From NCBI GenBank assembly GCA_043788645.1, contig JAYVTS010000057.1, positions 1-23,681 on the forward strand: a stretch of 23,681 nt of DNA. The letters are read 5' to 3'. Numbering within the stretch: position 1 is the first letter of the stretch; each line of letters opens with the position of its first letter. The notes under the pieces were generated by a model. That model had not been told where the DNA came from and made no database searches. It worked only from the letters and a program-made list of their open reading frames with translations. Origin of the DNA: CANIZL01 sp043788645 (lineage in GTDB: Bacteria; Verrucomicrobiota; Verrucomicrobiia; Limisphaerales; UBA9464). Shown here piece after piece: positions 1 through 7,979 of this stretch. Made by a program: the position numbers and the translations under genes.

Positions 1-1146
1 GTTTCCAACCCGATCCAGCCGTTGCGCTCTGGTTCCCCAAAATCGGCGCCAACCGAGGACCAAGCCACGCCCAATTCGGCGCCCGCCGATGCCTTTGCCG
101 ACTTGCTGCTGACCGCCCGAACCTGGTCCTTACGCCCAGCTTTCGACGCCCATTCTTCCCGCCCCACCTCACCCCGTTCCGGCGAGCTCGACGTTCCCAA
201 TTCTCAAGCTCAGCTACCTCCCAATCCCTTCAATTCGATTTCAGCCAGGACGGGTTCTCCGACGATCTCCCAAGCAACGCCTCAAAAAAAGGGTTCCATT
301 TTTGAAGTCAACCGCCTCCAACCGCCGGAAAACGCTCCAACCCAACCGATTCCCGAAACATCGAACCCCGAACCACAAATATTCACCGCGGAACCGAGCG
401 CCAACCTCCCTCTCGCAATCCATGGCACGCCGAATGCTGCGCATGGTTTGTCGATGGAAATAAGGACCAACAGAAACAATATTGCCGAGCCACTAGGGCG
501 AGAGTTGCCGTCTGGTGGAACGATTGCGTCGGCAACCGAACGGAGGGAAGGCTCCTCGACGGACGAAGGGGCTCGAGATTCAAAGTCTGAATTCGACCCA
601 TCCCTCCTCGCGGCACCCCTCCAAGGAGCGGGTCCGAGCACTCATTTTGTTGACGTTCAGTCGGCACCGCCCGTCACCGCGGAGAAAACTGTGATCCGTC
701 TCGAAACACTCCAATCCCAAATTTCTTCCCAAGTGAAGTCGCTGCTGCAGTCGAGCGTCGGTGGGTTGGACGTCATCTTGAAGCCGGACCCTCGGACTGA
801 GATCAAACTGCGCCTGGTTCGACACGGCGACCGTCTGGAAGCCTCCGCCCAATGTAGTTCCAGAGACTACAATTCCCTCAATTCCGGTTGGACTACTTTA
901 CAAGCGGGATTAGCGACCCAGGGAATCACCCTCCAGCCGCTCACCGAATCTCCGGCCGGGTCGGTGAACGCCGAAAAATCCACCACCGGAAATTCGGATC
1001 AATCAAACCCAAAAGGTCAAGGTCAAAACTCCCCGTCCCGAGTATTCGAGACGTCCGAAGCCGCACCGTCCCCCACGCGGCGCGGCCTTCCCTCCACCCA
1101 TCAGGTTCGCCCTCGGACCTCCCGCCTGCTCGAATCGTGGGCTTAA
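1..1146 (+). CDS. fliK: Flagellar hook-length control protein FliK, 5'-partial
   Basis: The reading frame is open to the first base of the window, so the true start lies upstream; the TTG at 22 is probably only internal. FliK is a secreted ruler that sets hook length and switches FlhB export specificity. The visible N-terminal ~220 residues are low-complexity, rich in Pro, Ser, Thr and Asn, as usual for FliK. The C-terminal part (about residues 224-310 counted from position 22) fits the conserved Flg_hook domain: a segment LDVILKPDPRTEIKLRLV, then a beta-rich stretch and an L..GL..QGITLQPL ending. It is followed by a ~60-residue polar tail. It lies 7 nt upstream of flgD, the usual partner. 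The identification rests on the C-terminal domain and context. Confidence 0.82.
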   Translation, partial: VSNPIQPLRSGSPKSAPTEDQATPNSAPADAFADLLLTARTWSLRPAFDAHSSRPTSPRSGELDVPNSQAQLPPNPFNSISARTGSPTISQATPQKKGSIFEVNRLQPPENAPTQPIPETSNPEPQIFTAEPSANLPLAIHGTPNAAHGLSMEIRTNRNNIAEPLGRELPSGGTIASATERREGSSTDEGARDSKSEFDPSLLAAPLQGAGPSTHFVDVQSAPPVTAEKTVIRLETLQSQISSQVKSLLQSSVGGLDVILKPDPRTEIKLRLVRHGDRLEASAQCSSRDYNSLNSGWTTLQAGLATQGITLQPLTESPAGSVNAEKSTTGNSDQSNPKGQGQNSPSRVFETSEAAPSPTRRGLPSTHQVRPRTSRLLESWA

Positions 1147-1153
1147 ACGAACT

Positions 1154-1585
1154 ATGACAACCGACAGTACCAGCGCCGCCTCTGCCAACCGAATCGCCCC
1201 AGCGCCGGGGGCAACGCGAGTGCCCATTCAAACCCTTGGGCAAAACGATTTCCTCAAGCTCCTGGTCACTCAAATGACCACGCAGGATCCGACCAATCCT
1301 CAAAAAGACACGGAATTCATTGCGCAAATGGCTCAATTTAGTTCGTTGGAGCAGAGCAAAACCATGCAGAACAGCATTGCCCAACTCCAGGCAAACTCTC
1401 TGCTCGGCAAAACGGTCAGTCTCCGTTCCGGCTCGGCGTCCGTGGTGAACGGCACGGTCAGTGATGTTCAGATCGTCGCCGGAGCGCCCCAGCTCATGGT
1501 CAACGGCATCGCCTATGAGATGAGTCAGGTCTCGAACGTTGCCTCCGAATCTCCACTCATCCTTCCCAAAACAACTAAACCGTAA
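1154..1585 (+). CDS. flgD: Flagellar hook-cap scaffold protein FlgD, short form
   Basis: FlgD caps the growing hook and lets FlgE subunits polymerise. Residues ~26-75 carry the hallmark N-terminal block: LGQNDFLKLLVTQMTTQDP, then NP, then FIAQMAQFSSLEQ. At 143 aa it is much shorter than the ~230-aa enterobacterial protein and lacks most of the C-terminal Ig-like/tudor part; only a short beta-rich segment (LLGKTVSLRSG to MVNGIAYEM) remains. Short FlgD proteins are known in other phyla, so this need not be a truncation. ATG start, no Shine-Dalgarno sequence visible (context aactATG). It sits between fliK and flgE, the standard arrangement. Confidence 0.93.
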   Translation: MTTDSTSAASANRIAPAPGATRVPIQTLGQNDFLKLLVTQMTTQDPTNPQKDTEFIAQMAQFSSLEQSKTMQNSIAQLQANSLLGKTVSLRSGSASVVNGTVSDVQIVAGAPQLMVNGIAYEMSQVSNVASESPLILPKTTKP

Positions 1586-1599
1586 CTCCACGAATTCCT

Positions 1600-2451
1600 A
1601 TGCTTAGTTCTCTCAGTTCCGGCGTCAGTGGCATGCAGCAGTTCCAAACACAACTGGCGGTCATTGGCAATAATATATCTAATTCAACGACCATTGGATT
1701 TAAATCGTCCCGCACCGATACCGGTGACTCATTCACGCAAACCCTGGCCGCAGCGGGTGGCGGCACCGGAAGTGTCCAGGTGGGTTCGGGATCCACAACC
1801 CTGGGTACGACGACCCATTTTGATGAGGGCACCATTACCGCCACGGGCCTAAAAACCGATTTGGCGATTGGCTCCGCGAATGGATTTTTCATCGTCAAAG
1901 ACACCAGCTCCAATCGCTCTTATGCCACTCGGGCAGGTGATTTCGCCACCGATTCCTCGGGCAATTTCGTCACCCAAGGTGGCCTCCATGTTCAAGGATA
2001 CTCGGGCAGTGATCTCACGACGGTCGGTGATATTAAAATTGATGGAACCGGTCGCCCCGCAACCTCGGATCCCGCCGCCACGGTCCTCGATTGGAACATC
2101 GACTCCTCGGGAAAGATCAACGTAAAACTATCCGATGACACCTCCTTCGTCCGCGGCCAAGTATTGCTTCAACGCTTTGACAATCCCCAAGCACTGCAGA
2201 AAGAAGGAAACAATCTCTATTCCGGAATCAATGCCGCAGGTCCCCTGGGCGGGAATGCTTCACCCACTCCTCAACCTCCGGGAACGAATGGTCTCGGCAG
2301 CCTCCAAACCGGCAAGTTAGAGACCTCGAATGTCGATCTCGCGAGTGAATTTGTGGGGCTGATTACCGCTCAACGGGGTTTTCAAGCGAGTGCTAAGCTT
2401 ATTACGACCAGCGATGAGATTCTCCAGGAAACGGTCAACCTCAAACGCTAA
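1600..2451 (+). CDS. flgE: Flagellar hook protein FlgE, short form
   Basis: This is the structural subunit of the hook. The N-terminal rod-type block is clear: MLSSLSSGVSGMQQFQTQL followed by VIGNNISNSTTIGFKSS. A middle block NRSYATRAGDFATDSSGNFV-QGG-VQGYSG matches FlgE-type hook proteins. The C-terminal block NVDLASEFVGLITAQRGFQA and the DEILQETVNLKR ending match Flg_bbr_C. At 283 aa it is shorter than the ~400-aa Salmonella FlgE, so the exposed D2 region is reduced. FlgE is preferred over FlgF or FlgG because it follows flgD and because FlgF and FlgG are encoded at 14583 and 15334. The start context is tcctATG with no Shine-Dalgarno sequence. Confidence 0.88.
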   Translation: MLSSLSSGVSGMQQFQTQLAVIGNNISNSTTIGFKSSRTDTGDSFTQTLAAAGGGTGSVQVGSGSTTLGTTTHFDEGTITATGLKTDLAIGSANGFFIVKDTSSNRSYATRAGDFATDSSGNFVTQGGLHVQGYSGSDLTTVGDIKIDGTGRPATSDPAATVLDWNIDSSGKINVKLSDDTSFVRGQVLLQRFDNPQALQKEGNNLYSGINAAGPLGGNASPTPQPPGTNGLGSLQTGKLETSNVDLASEFVGLITAQRGFQASAKLITTSDEILQETVNLKR

Positions 2452-2459
2452 TCTGATTC

Positions 2460-3059
2460 ATGGCTGCCAAAGCTCCAGAACCCGAAAAACCGAATGGCGC
2501 AGGCGAAGCGAAGCACGATGCCCCGTCAAGCCCGGGCATCAAGGCGTGGCTGCCACTCATCGCGAACCTCGTCCTGATGCCGGCCCTTGCGTACGTCCTG
2601 GCGACTCGGTTTCTAGCCCCGAAAACGGCCACCGAAGCCGAACCCGCCAAAGGCGAAAAAGCCCCTGAACACGGAGAGAAACCGGCCGCTCATGGAGAAA
2701 AAGCGGCGCACGGAGATAAAGCTGAACCCGCCAAATCCGAGGGTGGGCACGGAAGCGAGAAATCGAGCGCACCCCTATCAAAATTGTTGGTCAACGTCTC
2801 CGGAACTCTCGGTACTCGCTATATCCAGGCCAGCCTGACCCTGGTCGGACGAAGTCCCGAACTAAAAAGCCTAGTGGAAAAGAATGACGCCCAACTGCGG
2901 GATGCCGCGAGCAGTGCCCTGGCTAGTAAGACGATCACCGATTTGGAAAAACCCGGCGCCCGCAATATAATCCGGGCAGAATTGGTCACGGTGTGCAACA
3001 ACGTCCTCGGGAGCGGTGTTGTCACCGAAATCTACCTCAGCGAGTTTGCCATCCAATAG
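2460..3059 (+). CDS. fliL: Flagellar basal-body-associated protein FliL
   Basis: FliL is a single-pass inner-membrane protein that surrounds or supports the stator near the rod. It is 199 aa. Residues 1-28 are cytoplasmic and charged; one membrane segment lies at about 30-50 (AWLPLIANLVLMPALAYVLA). A Lys/His/Glu-rich linker follows at 61-103 with HGEK-type repeats. The periplasmic FliL domain runs from about 108 to 199, with LLVNVSGTLGTRYIQASLTL near its start and the typical ending VVTEIYLSEFAIQ. It lies directly ahead of fliM, as in many phyla. The unusual part is the length and repeat nature of the linker. Confidence 0.93.
   Translation: MAAKAPEPEKPNGAGEAKHDAPSSPGIKAWLPLIANLVLMPALAYVLATRFLAPKTATEAEPAKGEKAPEHGEKPAAHGEKAAHGDKAEPAKSEGGHGSEKSSAPLSKLLVNVSGTLGTRYIQASLTLVGRSPELKSLVEKNDAQLRDAASSALASKTITDLEKPGARNIIRAELVTVCNNVLGSGVVTEIYLSEFAIQ
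2640..2768 (+). repeat. HGEK-type degenerate repeat in the FliL periplasmic linker
   Basis: Residues 61-103 of FliL are a low-complexity linker with the units HGEK (71-74), HGEK (78-81), HGDK (84-87) and a degenerate GHGSEK near the end, flanked on both sides by EPAK. The DNA shows corresponding imperfect copies of a g-a-g-a-a/cacgg pattern. It probably arose by short duplications. Confidence 0.7.
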
Positions 3060-3065
3060 GCCAGT

Positions 3066-4085
3066 ATGGATTCGCCCGATACTCTGGTCCCAGCGCAGGA
3101 GGTTCTGTCGCCGTCGGAGGTCGAGCGTCTGGTGGCTCAAACATCGGAGCAAGAGTCCAAGACCGATGTCCTTCAAAACACCGGCGGAACAAAGCCGCAG
3201 CATCCGGACCACATTCAGCCGTATGATTTCCGGCATCCGGTCTTCCTTTCCCCCAGTGAGCTTCGGAAATTACGGGTCCAACATGAAGAATTCATTCGTT
3301 CACTCAGTGCGCGCCTTTCTCTCTACCTCCGACTCGAAGTGGGGCTTCAGATGTCCCAACTTCAGACCCTCACTTATCAAAAATTCACCGAGAGCATCGG
3401 GAGTCCTTGTCATCTAACCTTATTCAAAGTCGAACCGCTGCGCGGGATTTGCATTCTCGATATTCGGCCCCGACTCGGCCTCACGATTGTTGATCGCCTC
3501 ATGGGTGGGCTCGGTCAGTCCGTCACCGCCAATCGCGACCTCAGTGAAATTGAGGTCTCCCTGCTCGATCAAGCGATTGATCTCATGATTAGTGAGTGGT
3601 GCAATCATTGGGCTGAAATCCAGGCGCTTCGCCCCACCTTGTTGGGGCACGACAATAGTGGTCGGTTTCTCCAAACCTCGACGCCCGATGCCATCGTCCT
3701 GATTTTGTCCATTGAAGTGCAGTTAGGGGATTGTGTTGAAAGTATTCAATTCACGTTTCCTTATAATACCATCGAACCGCTCATTCATCGGTTGAGCGCT
3801 AAATTAGATACCGCAGGTGATGATCTACCCACCGTCTCCAACACTCAAACAGGTTGGCGACCCTGCTTGGAGGACGTTCGCGTTCCCATTTCCGCTCAGT
3901 GGCAGGGATTAGAGCTAACTGCCCGACAGCTGACCGAACTGAAGATTGGCGATGTCTTACCTCTGCCAGCAAGATTCGCAGAGGATCTCGGCATTAGCTT
4001 GGGCAAAATGAAGAAATTTATGGGTCAACTCGGCACCGTCGATAACCGCTGGGCGGTTGAACTCACGAGCGTACTCAAGTCCTAA
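3066..4085 (+). CDS. fliM: Flagellar motor switch protein FliM
   Basis: FliM forms the C-ring wall and binds phospho-CheY. Residues 14-22 (LSPSEVERL) resemble the N-terminal CheY-binding peptide LSQxEIDALL. The middle CheC-like domain carries PYDFRHPV near residue 51 and the GGxG signature at 147-150 (GGLG). The C-terminal SpoA-like domain (about 265-335) contains LELTARQLTELKIGDVLPL. At 339 aa it is of normal length. The presence of the N-terminal peptide suggests that the motor is under chemotactic control; no che gene is in the window. Confidence 0.96.
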   Translation: MDSPDTLVPAQEVLSPSEVERLVAQTSEQESKTDVLQNTGGTKPQHPDHIQPYDFRHPVFLSPSELRKLRVQHEEFIRSLSARLSLYLRLEVGLQMSQLQTLTYQKFTESIGSPCHLTLFKVEPLRGICILDIRPRLGLTIVDRLMGGLGQSVTANRDLSEIEVSLLDQAIDLMISEWCNHWAEIQALRPTLLGHDNSGRFLQTSTPDAIVLILSIEVQLGDCVESIQFTFPYNTIEPLIHRLSAKLDTAGDDLPTVSNTQTGWRPCLEDVRVPISAQWQGLELTARQLTELKIGDVLPLPARFAEDLGISLGKMKKFMGQLGTVDNRWAVELTSVLKS

Positions 4086-4104
4086 TTGCTCCTTTCAAAA
4101 CCTT

Positions 4105-4359
4105 ATGGATTCCTCCTCACCCAATCTCAATATCTTATTGGATGTTCCCGTCCGTCTCACCGTGGAAATGGGGTCCTGCCAGTTGGCAATGCGCGAGGTC
4201 CTGCAACTGAATATTGGGTCCGTCGTCCAGCTCGACAAAATTGCCGATCAACCGGTCGATCTCCACGTCAATCAAAAGATTGTGGCGCGCGGTGAAGTGG
4301 TTGTCGTCGAAAACCGTTTCGGAATCAAAATCACCGAATTAATCGGTGCGAGCAAATGA
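4105..4359 (+). CDS. fliN: Flagellar motor switch protein FliN, minimal form
   Basis: FliN forms the base of the C-ring with FliM and docks FliH for export. With the ATG at 4105 the product is 84 aa and consists of one SpoA domain: NILLDVPVRLTVEMG, LAMREVLQLNIGSVVQLDK, then ARGEVVVVENRFGIKITEL. Enterobacterial FliN is ~137 aa, so the N-terminal extension is absent. An upstream in-frame start at 4057 would overlap fliM and adds residues with no family match, so it was rejected. The stop overlaps the fliO start by 4 nt (ATGA). Confidence 0.94.
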   Translation: MDSSSPNLNILLDVPVRLTVEMGSCQLAMREVLQLNIGSVVQLDKIADQPVDLHVNQKIVARGEVVVVENRFGIKITELIGASK

Positions 4360-4823
4360 GCACCGCCTCAAAAATCGTCGCCGGGCTGATCGGTTTAGTC
4401 CTCCTGTCGATGAGTTCGATTCTGGCGCAGGACCTCATTACCCAGCCCATCCCACCGGTGGATCCACCCTCGATCGGCGTGTCCTTCCTCCGATTGCTGG
4501 GCGCTCTCGCCCTCGTCCTAGCCCTATTCTTTGCGGGTATTTGGATCTTCCGGAACTGGCAACGCCTCAGCCACCACGAAGGTCAGGGTCCGAAACTCAG
4601 CGTTCTCGAAACCAAGTCCCTGGGCCATCGCCAAGCTCTCCATGTGGTGGCTTACGATCAACAACGACTCCTGATCTCCAGCACCCCAAGCGGGCTAACG
4701 CTCTTGACCCATTTGCCGACTACCGATTCGGAAATCGTCAACCGGTCCACGAAGCCCACGCTGCCCTTCCCTCAATTCACGTTTGTGGAGGCACTCCAAA
4801 ACGTGATTTCTCGCAAACGATGA
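4356..4823 (+). CDS. fliO: Flagellar biosynthesis protein FliO
   Basis: FliO is a membrane protein that helps assemble the FliP ring of the export gate. It is 155 aa, with a hydrophobic N-terminus that looks like a cleavable signal (residues ~6-25, ending SILAQ) and a membrane segment at ~47-66 (LRLLGALALVLALFFAGIWI). A cytoplasmic beta-rich part carries the FliO pattern LSVLETKSLGHRQALHVVAY and LLISSTPSGLTLLTHL. FliO is poorly conserved; the assignment is secured by this block and by its place between fliN and fliP. ATGA overlaps occur at both ends. Confidence 0.9.
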   Translation: MSTASKIVAGLIGLVLLSMSSILAQDLITQPIPPVDPPSIGVSFLRLLGALALVLALFFAGIWIFRNWQRLSHHEGQGPKLSVLETKSLGHRQALHVVAYDQQRLLISSTPSGLTLLTHLPTTDSEIVNRSTKPTLPFPQFTFVEALQNVISRKR

Positions 4824-5656
4824 CTCGTGGATTTCAATGTTTGCGAGCGAAACGCTGCCGGCCGTGGCGAGGTGGCTCCGTGTGGGTGCTGGTGCTGGTG
4901 CTCGGGTTCGCTTCACACCTGTTTGGCGCAAGCCCCGCGTTGAGCCAAGGACTCGCTCCTCCCGGCACCGCCACCAGCTTGTCTCCGTATCATTTTAGTG
5001 TCGGATTGGACGGCGGACAGCAGCCCCAGGATATCGATGTTGCCATCAAAGTATTGTTTGCAATCACGCTCCTGAGCTTGGCCCCCTCCATTGTTCTCCT
5101 GATGACGTGCTTCACGCGAATCGTCATTGTCCTCTCTTTCGTTCGGTCCGCTTTGTCACTCCAAGGCACTCCGGCTAACCAGATTATCATTGGATTATCG
5201 CTTTTTATCACCTTTTTTATTATGGAACCCGTCTGGGAGAAAATTGATACCCAGGCACTCAAGCCGTATCAGGCGGGAACCATGAAGAGTGAACGAGCGT
5301 TGGCGGAAGCGGCTAAACCCATTCGAAATTTCATGCTCAAACAGGCTCGGGCGAAAGACGTAGAACTCTTCGTCGCGCTCGCTCGATTGCCGGCCACGAG
5401 TCCCGATCAGCGTCCGCGAAAAGTGGTGATCCCGGGTTTTATTATTAGCGAACTCCGCACTTCGTTTCAGATGGGATTCTTGCTTTTCCTACCCTTTATC
5501 CTCATCGACCTGATCGTCGCCACGGTCCTGATGAGTATGGGGATGATGATGATGCCTCCGGCGACGATTTCGCTTCCGCTCAAGATTCTGCTCTTTGTCC
5601 TCGTTGACGGTTGGCAGTTGGTGGTGCGGTCTCTGATTCAGAGTTTTGGTGGATAA
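4820..5656 (+). CDS. fliP: Flagellar type III export gate protein FliP
   Basis: FliP is a core subunit of the FliPQR export gate. The ATG at 4820 overlaps the fliO stop (ATGA) and gives 278 aa. Residues ~19-43 form a signal peptide typical of FliP (VWVLVLVLGFASHLFGA). Conserved blocks follow: LLSLAPSIVLLMTCFTRIVI, LSFVRSALSLQGTPANQII, FFIMEPVW, VVIPGFIISELRTSFQMGF, and IDLIVATVLMSMGMMMMPP. The frame remains open far upstream of 4820, but that extension lies over fliO and has no family match. Confidence 0.97.
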   Translation: MTRGFQCLRAKRCRPWRGGSVWVLVLVLGFASHLFGASPALSQGLAPPGTATSLSPYHFSVGLDGGQQPQDIDVAIKVLFAITLLSLAPSIVLLMTCFTRIVIVLSFVRSALSLQGTPANQIIIGLSLFITFFIMEPVWEKIDTQALKPYQAGTMKSERALAEAAKPIRNFMLKQARAKDVELFVALARLPATSPDQRPRKVVIPGFIISELRTSFQMGFLLFLPFILIDLIVATVLMSMGMMMMPPATISLPLKILLFVLVDGWQLVVRSLIQSFGG

Positions 5657-5671
5657 ACGATTCCTTAACCG

Positions 5672-5941
5672 ATGACACCCGAATTTTCGATTGAACTTAT
5701 TAAAAGCATGATTTTCCAAGCGGTCATGCTCGCTTCGCCCATTCTCGTGACGGCCACCACCATTGGCCTCGCCGTGAGCCTCTTTCAAGCCGTCACCTCG
5801 ATCAACGAACAAACCCTGACGTTTGTTCCGAAGGTGATGGGGATCGTGGCACTTCTGGTCGTCGCCCTTCCCTGGATGTTGCGATCCATGCTGGAATTTA
5901 CCCGGGCGATGATTGAGCGGATTCCTCAGATGGTGCATTGA
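5672..5941 (+). CDS. fliQ: Flagellar type III export gate protein FliQ
   Basis: FliQ is an 89-aa two-helix subunit of the FliPQR export gate. Membrane segments lie at about residues 14-38 and 50-70. The signature FQAVTSINEQTLTFVPKV sits in the loop between them, as in all FliQ/SctS proteins. The length is exactly the family norm. It begins 15 nt after fliP, and its TGA stop can overlap a TTG start of fliR. Confidence 0.97.
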   Translation: MTPEFSIELIKSMIFQAVMLASPILVTATTIGLAVSLFQAVTSINEQTLTFVPKVMGIVALLVVALPWMLRSMLEFTRAMIERIPQMVH

Positions 5942-5961
5942 AGTTTCTGGGAGACGAACTC

Positions 5962-6735
5962 ATGGGCGCCACGGAATCCCTCGCACTCTGGTTTTTGATA
6001 TTCGCCCGATCCGGCGCGCTTTTTATTGCGCTTCCCGTCTTTTCCCATTCCGGCGTCCCGATCCAACTCCGCATCGCTTTGAGTGCCTTGCTTGCCTTTC
6101 TCCTGGCCCCTTCGATCAACGCCGGAGTGGTCACACAGCCGCTCGCCCTGTGGCAGCTCGTCCGGCTATTGTTGATGGAAGTCGGTTCGGGTCTGTTGCT
6201 CGGATCCATCTGTCGCTTAGTTTTTTTCGGGGTTGAAATGGCGGCCGGTATTGTGGCCTCGGAAATGGGTCTCACGATGTCGTCCATTTACAATCCGATG
6301 AGCAACTCGGCCTCACCGGTTACCGGGACCCTGCTCTATTGGATGGCACTGGTGCTACTGCTGAGTCTCGATATGCATCATTGGATACTCGCCGCCTTTC
6401 AACGGAGTTATGTCTTGCTCCCAATCGGTGGCGCGCATCTCAGTCCAGCGCTTCTGCCCAACATTATCCTTCGTTCGGGTTCCATCTTTGTCGTCGGCGT
6501 GCAAATTGCCGCCCCAATGATTTCAGTGTCTTTTGTTATTTCATTGGTTTTTGCCGTTCTCGGTCGGGCAGTTCCTCAAATGAATATTTTTTCCGAAAGC
6601 ATGCCCATTCGTACGCTAGTAGGCTTGGGCGTGTTTGGTCTCACCTGCACTCTCATGGCCCAGTATCTCACTAATTATCTGCGTCGACTACCCGAAGACA
6701 TGCTATCGGTTGCAAAATTGCTGGGCGGAAGATAG
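5962..6735 (+). CDS. fliR: Flagellar type III export gate protein FliR
   Basis: FliR completes the FliPQR gate. I prefer the ATG at 5962 (257 aa), because GGGAGA sits 8-9 nt upstream and the protein then begins close to the first membrane helix (ALWFLIFARSGALFIALPVF), as FliR usually does. A TTG at 5938 overlapping the fliQ stop (TTGA) would add 8 residues and cannot be excluded. Conserved features are the RIALSALLAFLLAP segment, the block VEMAAGIVASEMGLTMSSIY, and a C-terminal segment MPIRTLVGLGVFGLTCTLMA. About six membrane helices are apparent. A gap of 87 nt follows before flhB. Confidence 0.95.
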   Translation: MGATESLALWFLIFARSGALFIALPVFSHSGVPIQLRIALSALLAFLLAPSINAGVVTQPLALWQLVRLLLMEVGSGLLLGSICRLVFFGVEMAAGIVASEMGLTMSSIYNPMSNSASPVTGTLLYWMALVLLLSLDMHHWILAAFQRSYVLLPIGGAHLSPALLPNIILRSGSIFVVGVQIAAPMISVSFVISLVFAVLGRAVPQMNIFSESMPIRTLVGLGVFGLTCTLMAQYLTNYLRRLPEDMLSVAKLLGGR

Positions 6736-6822
6736 CCTTCGTTTTGTGGGCATGAAGGGATAGTCCTTCCAATCCATCCGCTCGGTCGTCAGATCAACCC
6801 CCTCTCAGGATCACTTTCTGCC

Positions 6823-7905
6823 ATGAGCGAACCGGCCGGAGAAAAAACCGAACAGGCAACACCACGGCGCCTTGAGGAGGCTATTAAGCGGGGTCAGTTT
6901 CCACGTAGCGCAGAGGTGCAAACGGTTTTTGCGTTGCTCGGAGGCCTCTTGGGTTTGAAGTACGCGGGCGGAGAAATTTGGCAGAAATGTATCTCCACCG
7001 CCCATTTGCTCGGTCACCTACACGAGGTCGAATTGAATTTCGACGTCATGCAGAGCTATACAATTCGGGCAGCCCTGCTCTTTGGGACGTGTGTCGGCCC
7101 CATCCTGGGCACCATTGCCTTAGGCGGATTACTGGCGGGCGGGCTTCAAAGTCGCTTTCAAGCGGCTTCTGAGGCGTTGGCCGCAGACTGGAGCCGAGTC
7201 AACCCGATGAAAGGGTTCCAGCGGATATTCTCGGCTCGCGCCGTCGGTTCCGCTGGGCTTTCTCTCCTCAAACTACTCGTGCTCGCTGGTCTCTCGTACT
7301 CCCAAGTGAAAAGTATTCTGAAGGACCCTATTTTTTATACCGGCGTGGATACGGTAAGAATTTCCCAGTTCCTGACCCAGGCCGCGTTTGGGGTGACGTG
7401 GCGGGTCATTTTTGGCCTCATGCTTCTCGCCGCTCTTGACTACACCCACCAATTCTGGCGGACGACCCAAGACCTCATGATGACCAAGGACGAGGTCAAA
7501 GAGGAGATGAAGAATTCCGAGCGGAATCCTCAACAGAAAGCCCGTCAACGACGACGACGATCCACCAAGACGCAACGACAAATGCTCGCGGAAGTGCCTG
7601 AAGCAGATGTTGTGATCACTAATCCGACTCACCTCGCGGTCGCCCTTCGATATGATCGAAAAACAATGCGCGCCCCCCAGATTGTCGCGAAGGGCAGCCG
7701 TCTCAACGCACTCCGGATTCGCGAACTCGCCGCTCAACACCAAGTCCCCATCATCGAGAACAAACCACTAGCACGCCTCATGTTCAAGCACGGACGAGTA
7801 GGTGGCGCGATTCCTGCTGAACTGTATGCGGCAGTCGCCGAAGTGCTCGCATATGTCTATCGGGTGAATCGGTATCGGTACTATACAAAACAGAACCAAA
7901 CCTAA
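6823..7905 (+). CDS. flhB: Flagellar export specificity-switch protein FlhB
   Basis: FlhB switches export from rod/hook to filament substrates. It is 360 aa and starts with the typical amphipathic block EKTEQATPRRLEEAIKRGQ. Four membrane helices span about residues 28-210. The cytoplasmic linker is very basic (KARQRRRRSTKTQRQM). The autocleavage site NPTH is intact at residues 267-270, followed by the conserved LAVALRYDRKTMRAPQIVAK and IIENKPLARLMF. The intact cleavage site implies normal switching together with FliK. Confidence 0.97.
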   Translation: MSEPAGEKTEQATPRRLEEAIKRGQFPRSAEVQTVFALLGGLLGLKYAGGEIWQKCISTAHLLGHLHEVELNFDVMQSYTIRAALLFGTCVGPILGTIALGGLLAGGLQSRFQAASEALAADWSRVNPMKGFQRIFSARAVGSAGLSLLKLLVLAGLSYSQVKSILKDPIFYTGVDTVRISQFLTQAAFGVTWRVIFGLMLLAALDYTHQFWRTTQDLMMTKDEVKEEMKNSERNPQQKARQRRRRSTKTQRQMLAEVPEADVVITNPTHLAVALRYDRKTMRAPQIVAKGSRLNALRIRELAAQHQVPIIENKPLARLMFKHGRVGGAIPAELYAAVAEVLAYVYRVNRYRYYTKQNQT

Positions 7906-7933
7906 TAGAACAGCGCGGCAGACAGGTCACGAA

Positions 7934-7946
7934 GTTGAACTTCAAC
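7934..7946. promoter_or_regulatory. Small dyad in the flhB-flhA gap
   Basis: GTTGAA-C-TTCAAC is a perfect 6+6 bp inverted repeat in the 74-nt gap between flhB and flhA. The 1-nt centre makes a hairpin unlikely, so if it is functional it would be a protein-binding site. It may be chance. Confidence 0.2.
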
Positions 7947-7979
7947 GGCTGGTGCTGACCGGAAGCTGGATTTCGTGAA

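Noticed and set aside
4346..4819. In-frame upstream extension of fliP
   Set aside because: It lies entirely over fliO in another frame and has no family similarity; the ATGA overlap at 4820 plus signal peptide gives a normal FliP.
6754..6769. GAAGG/CCTTC hairpin in the fliR-flhB gap
   Set aside because: Only 5 bp, no T-tract, and the genes clearly continue the same export-apparatus module.
6800..6820. GG-N10-GC element just before flhB
   Set aside because: Only the spacing fits; the -24 and -12 boxes otherwise fail and the GC abuts the start codon.
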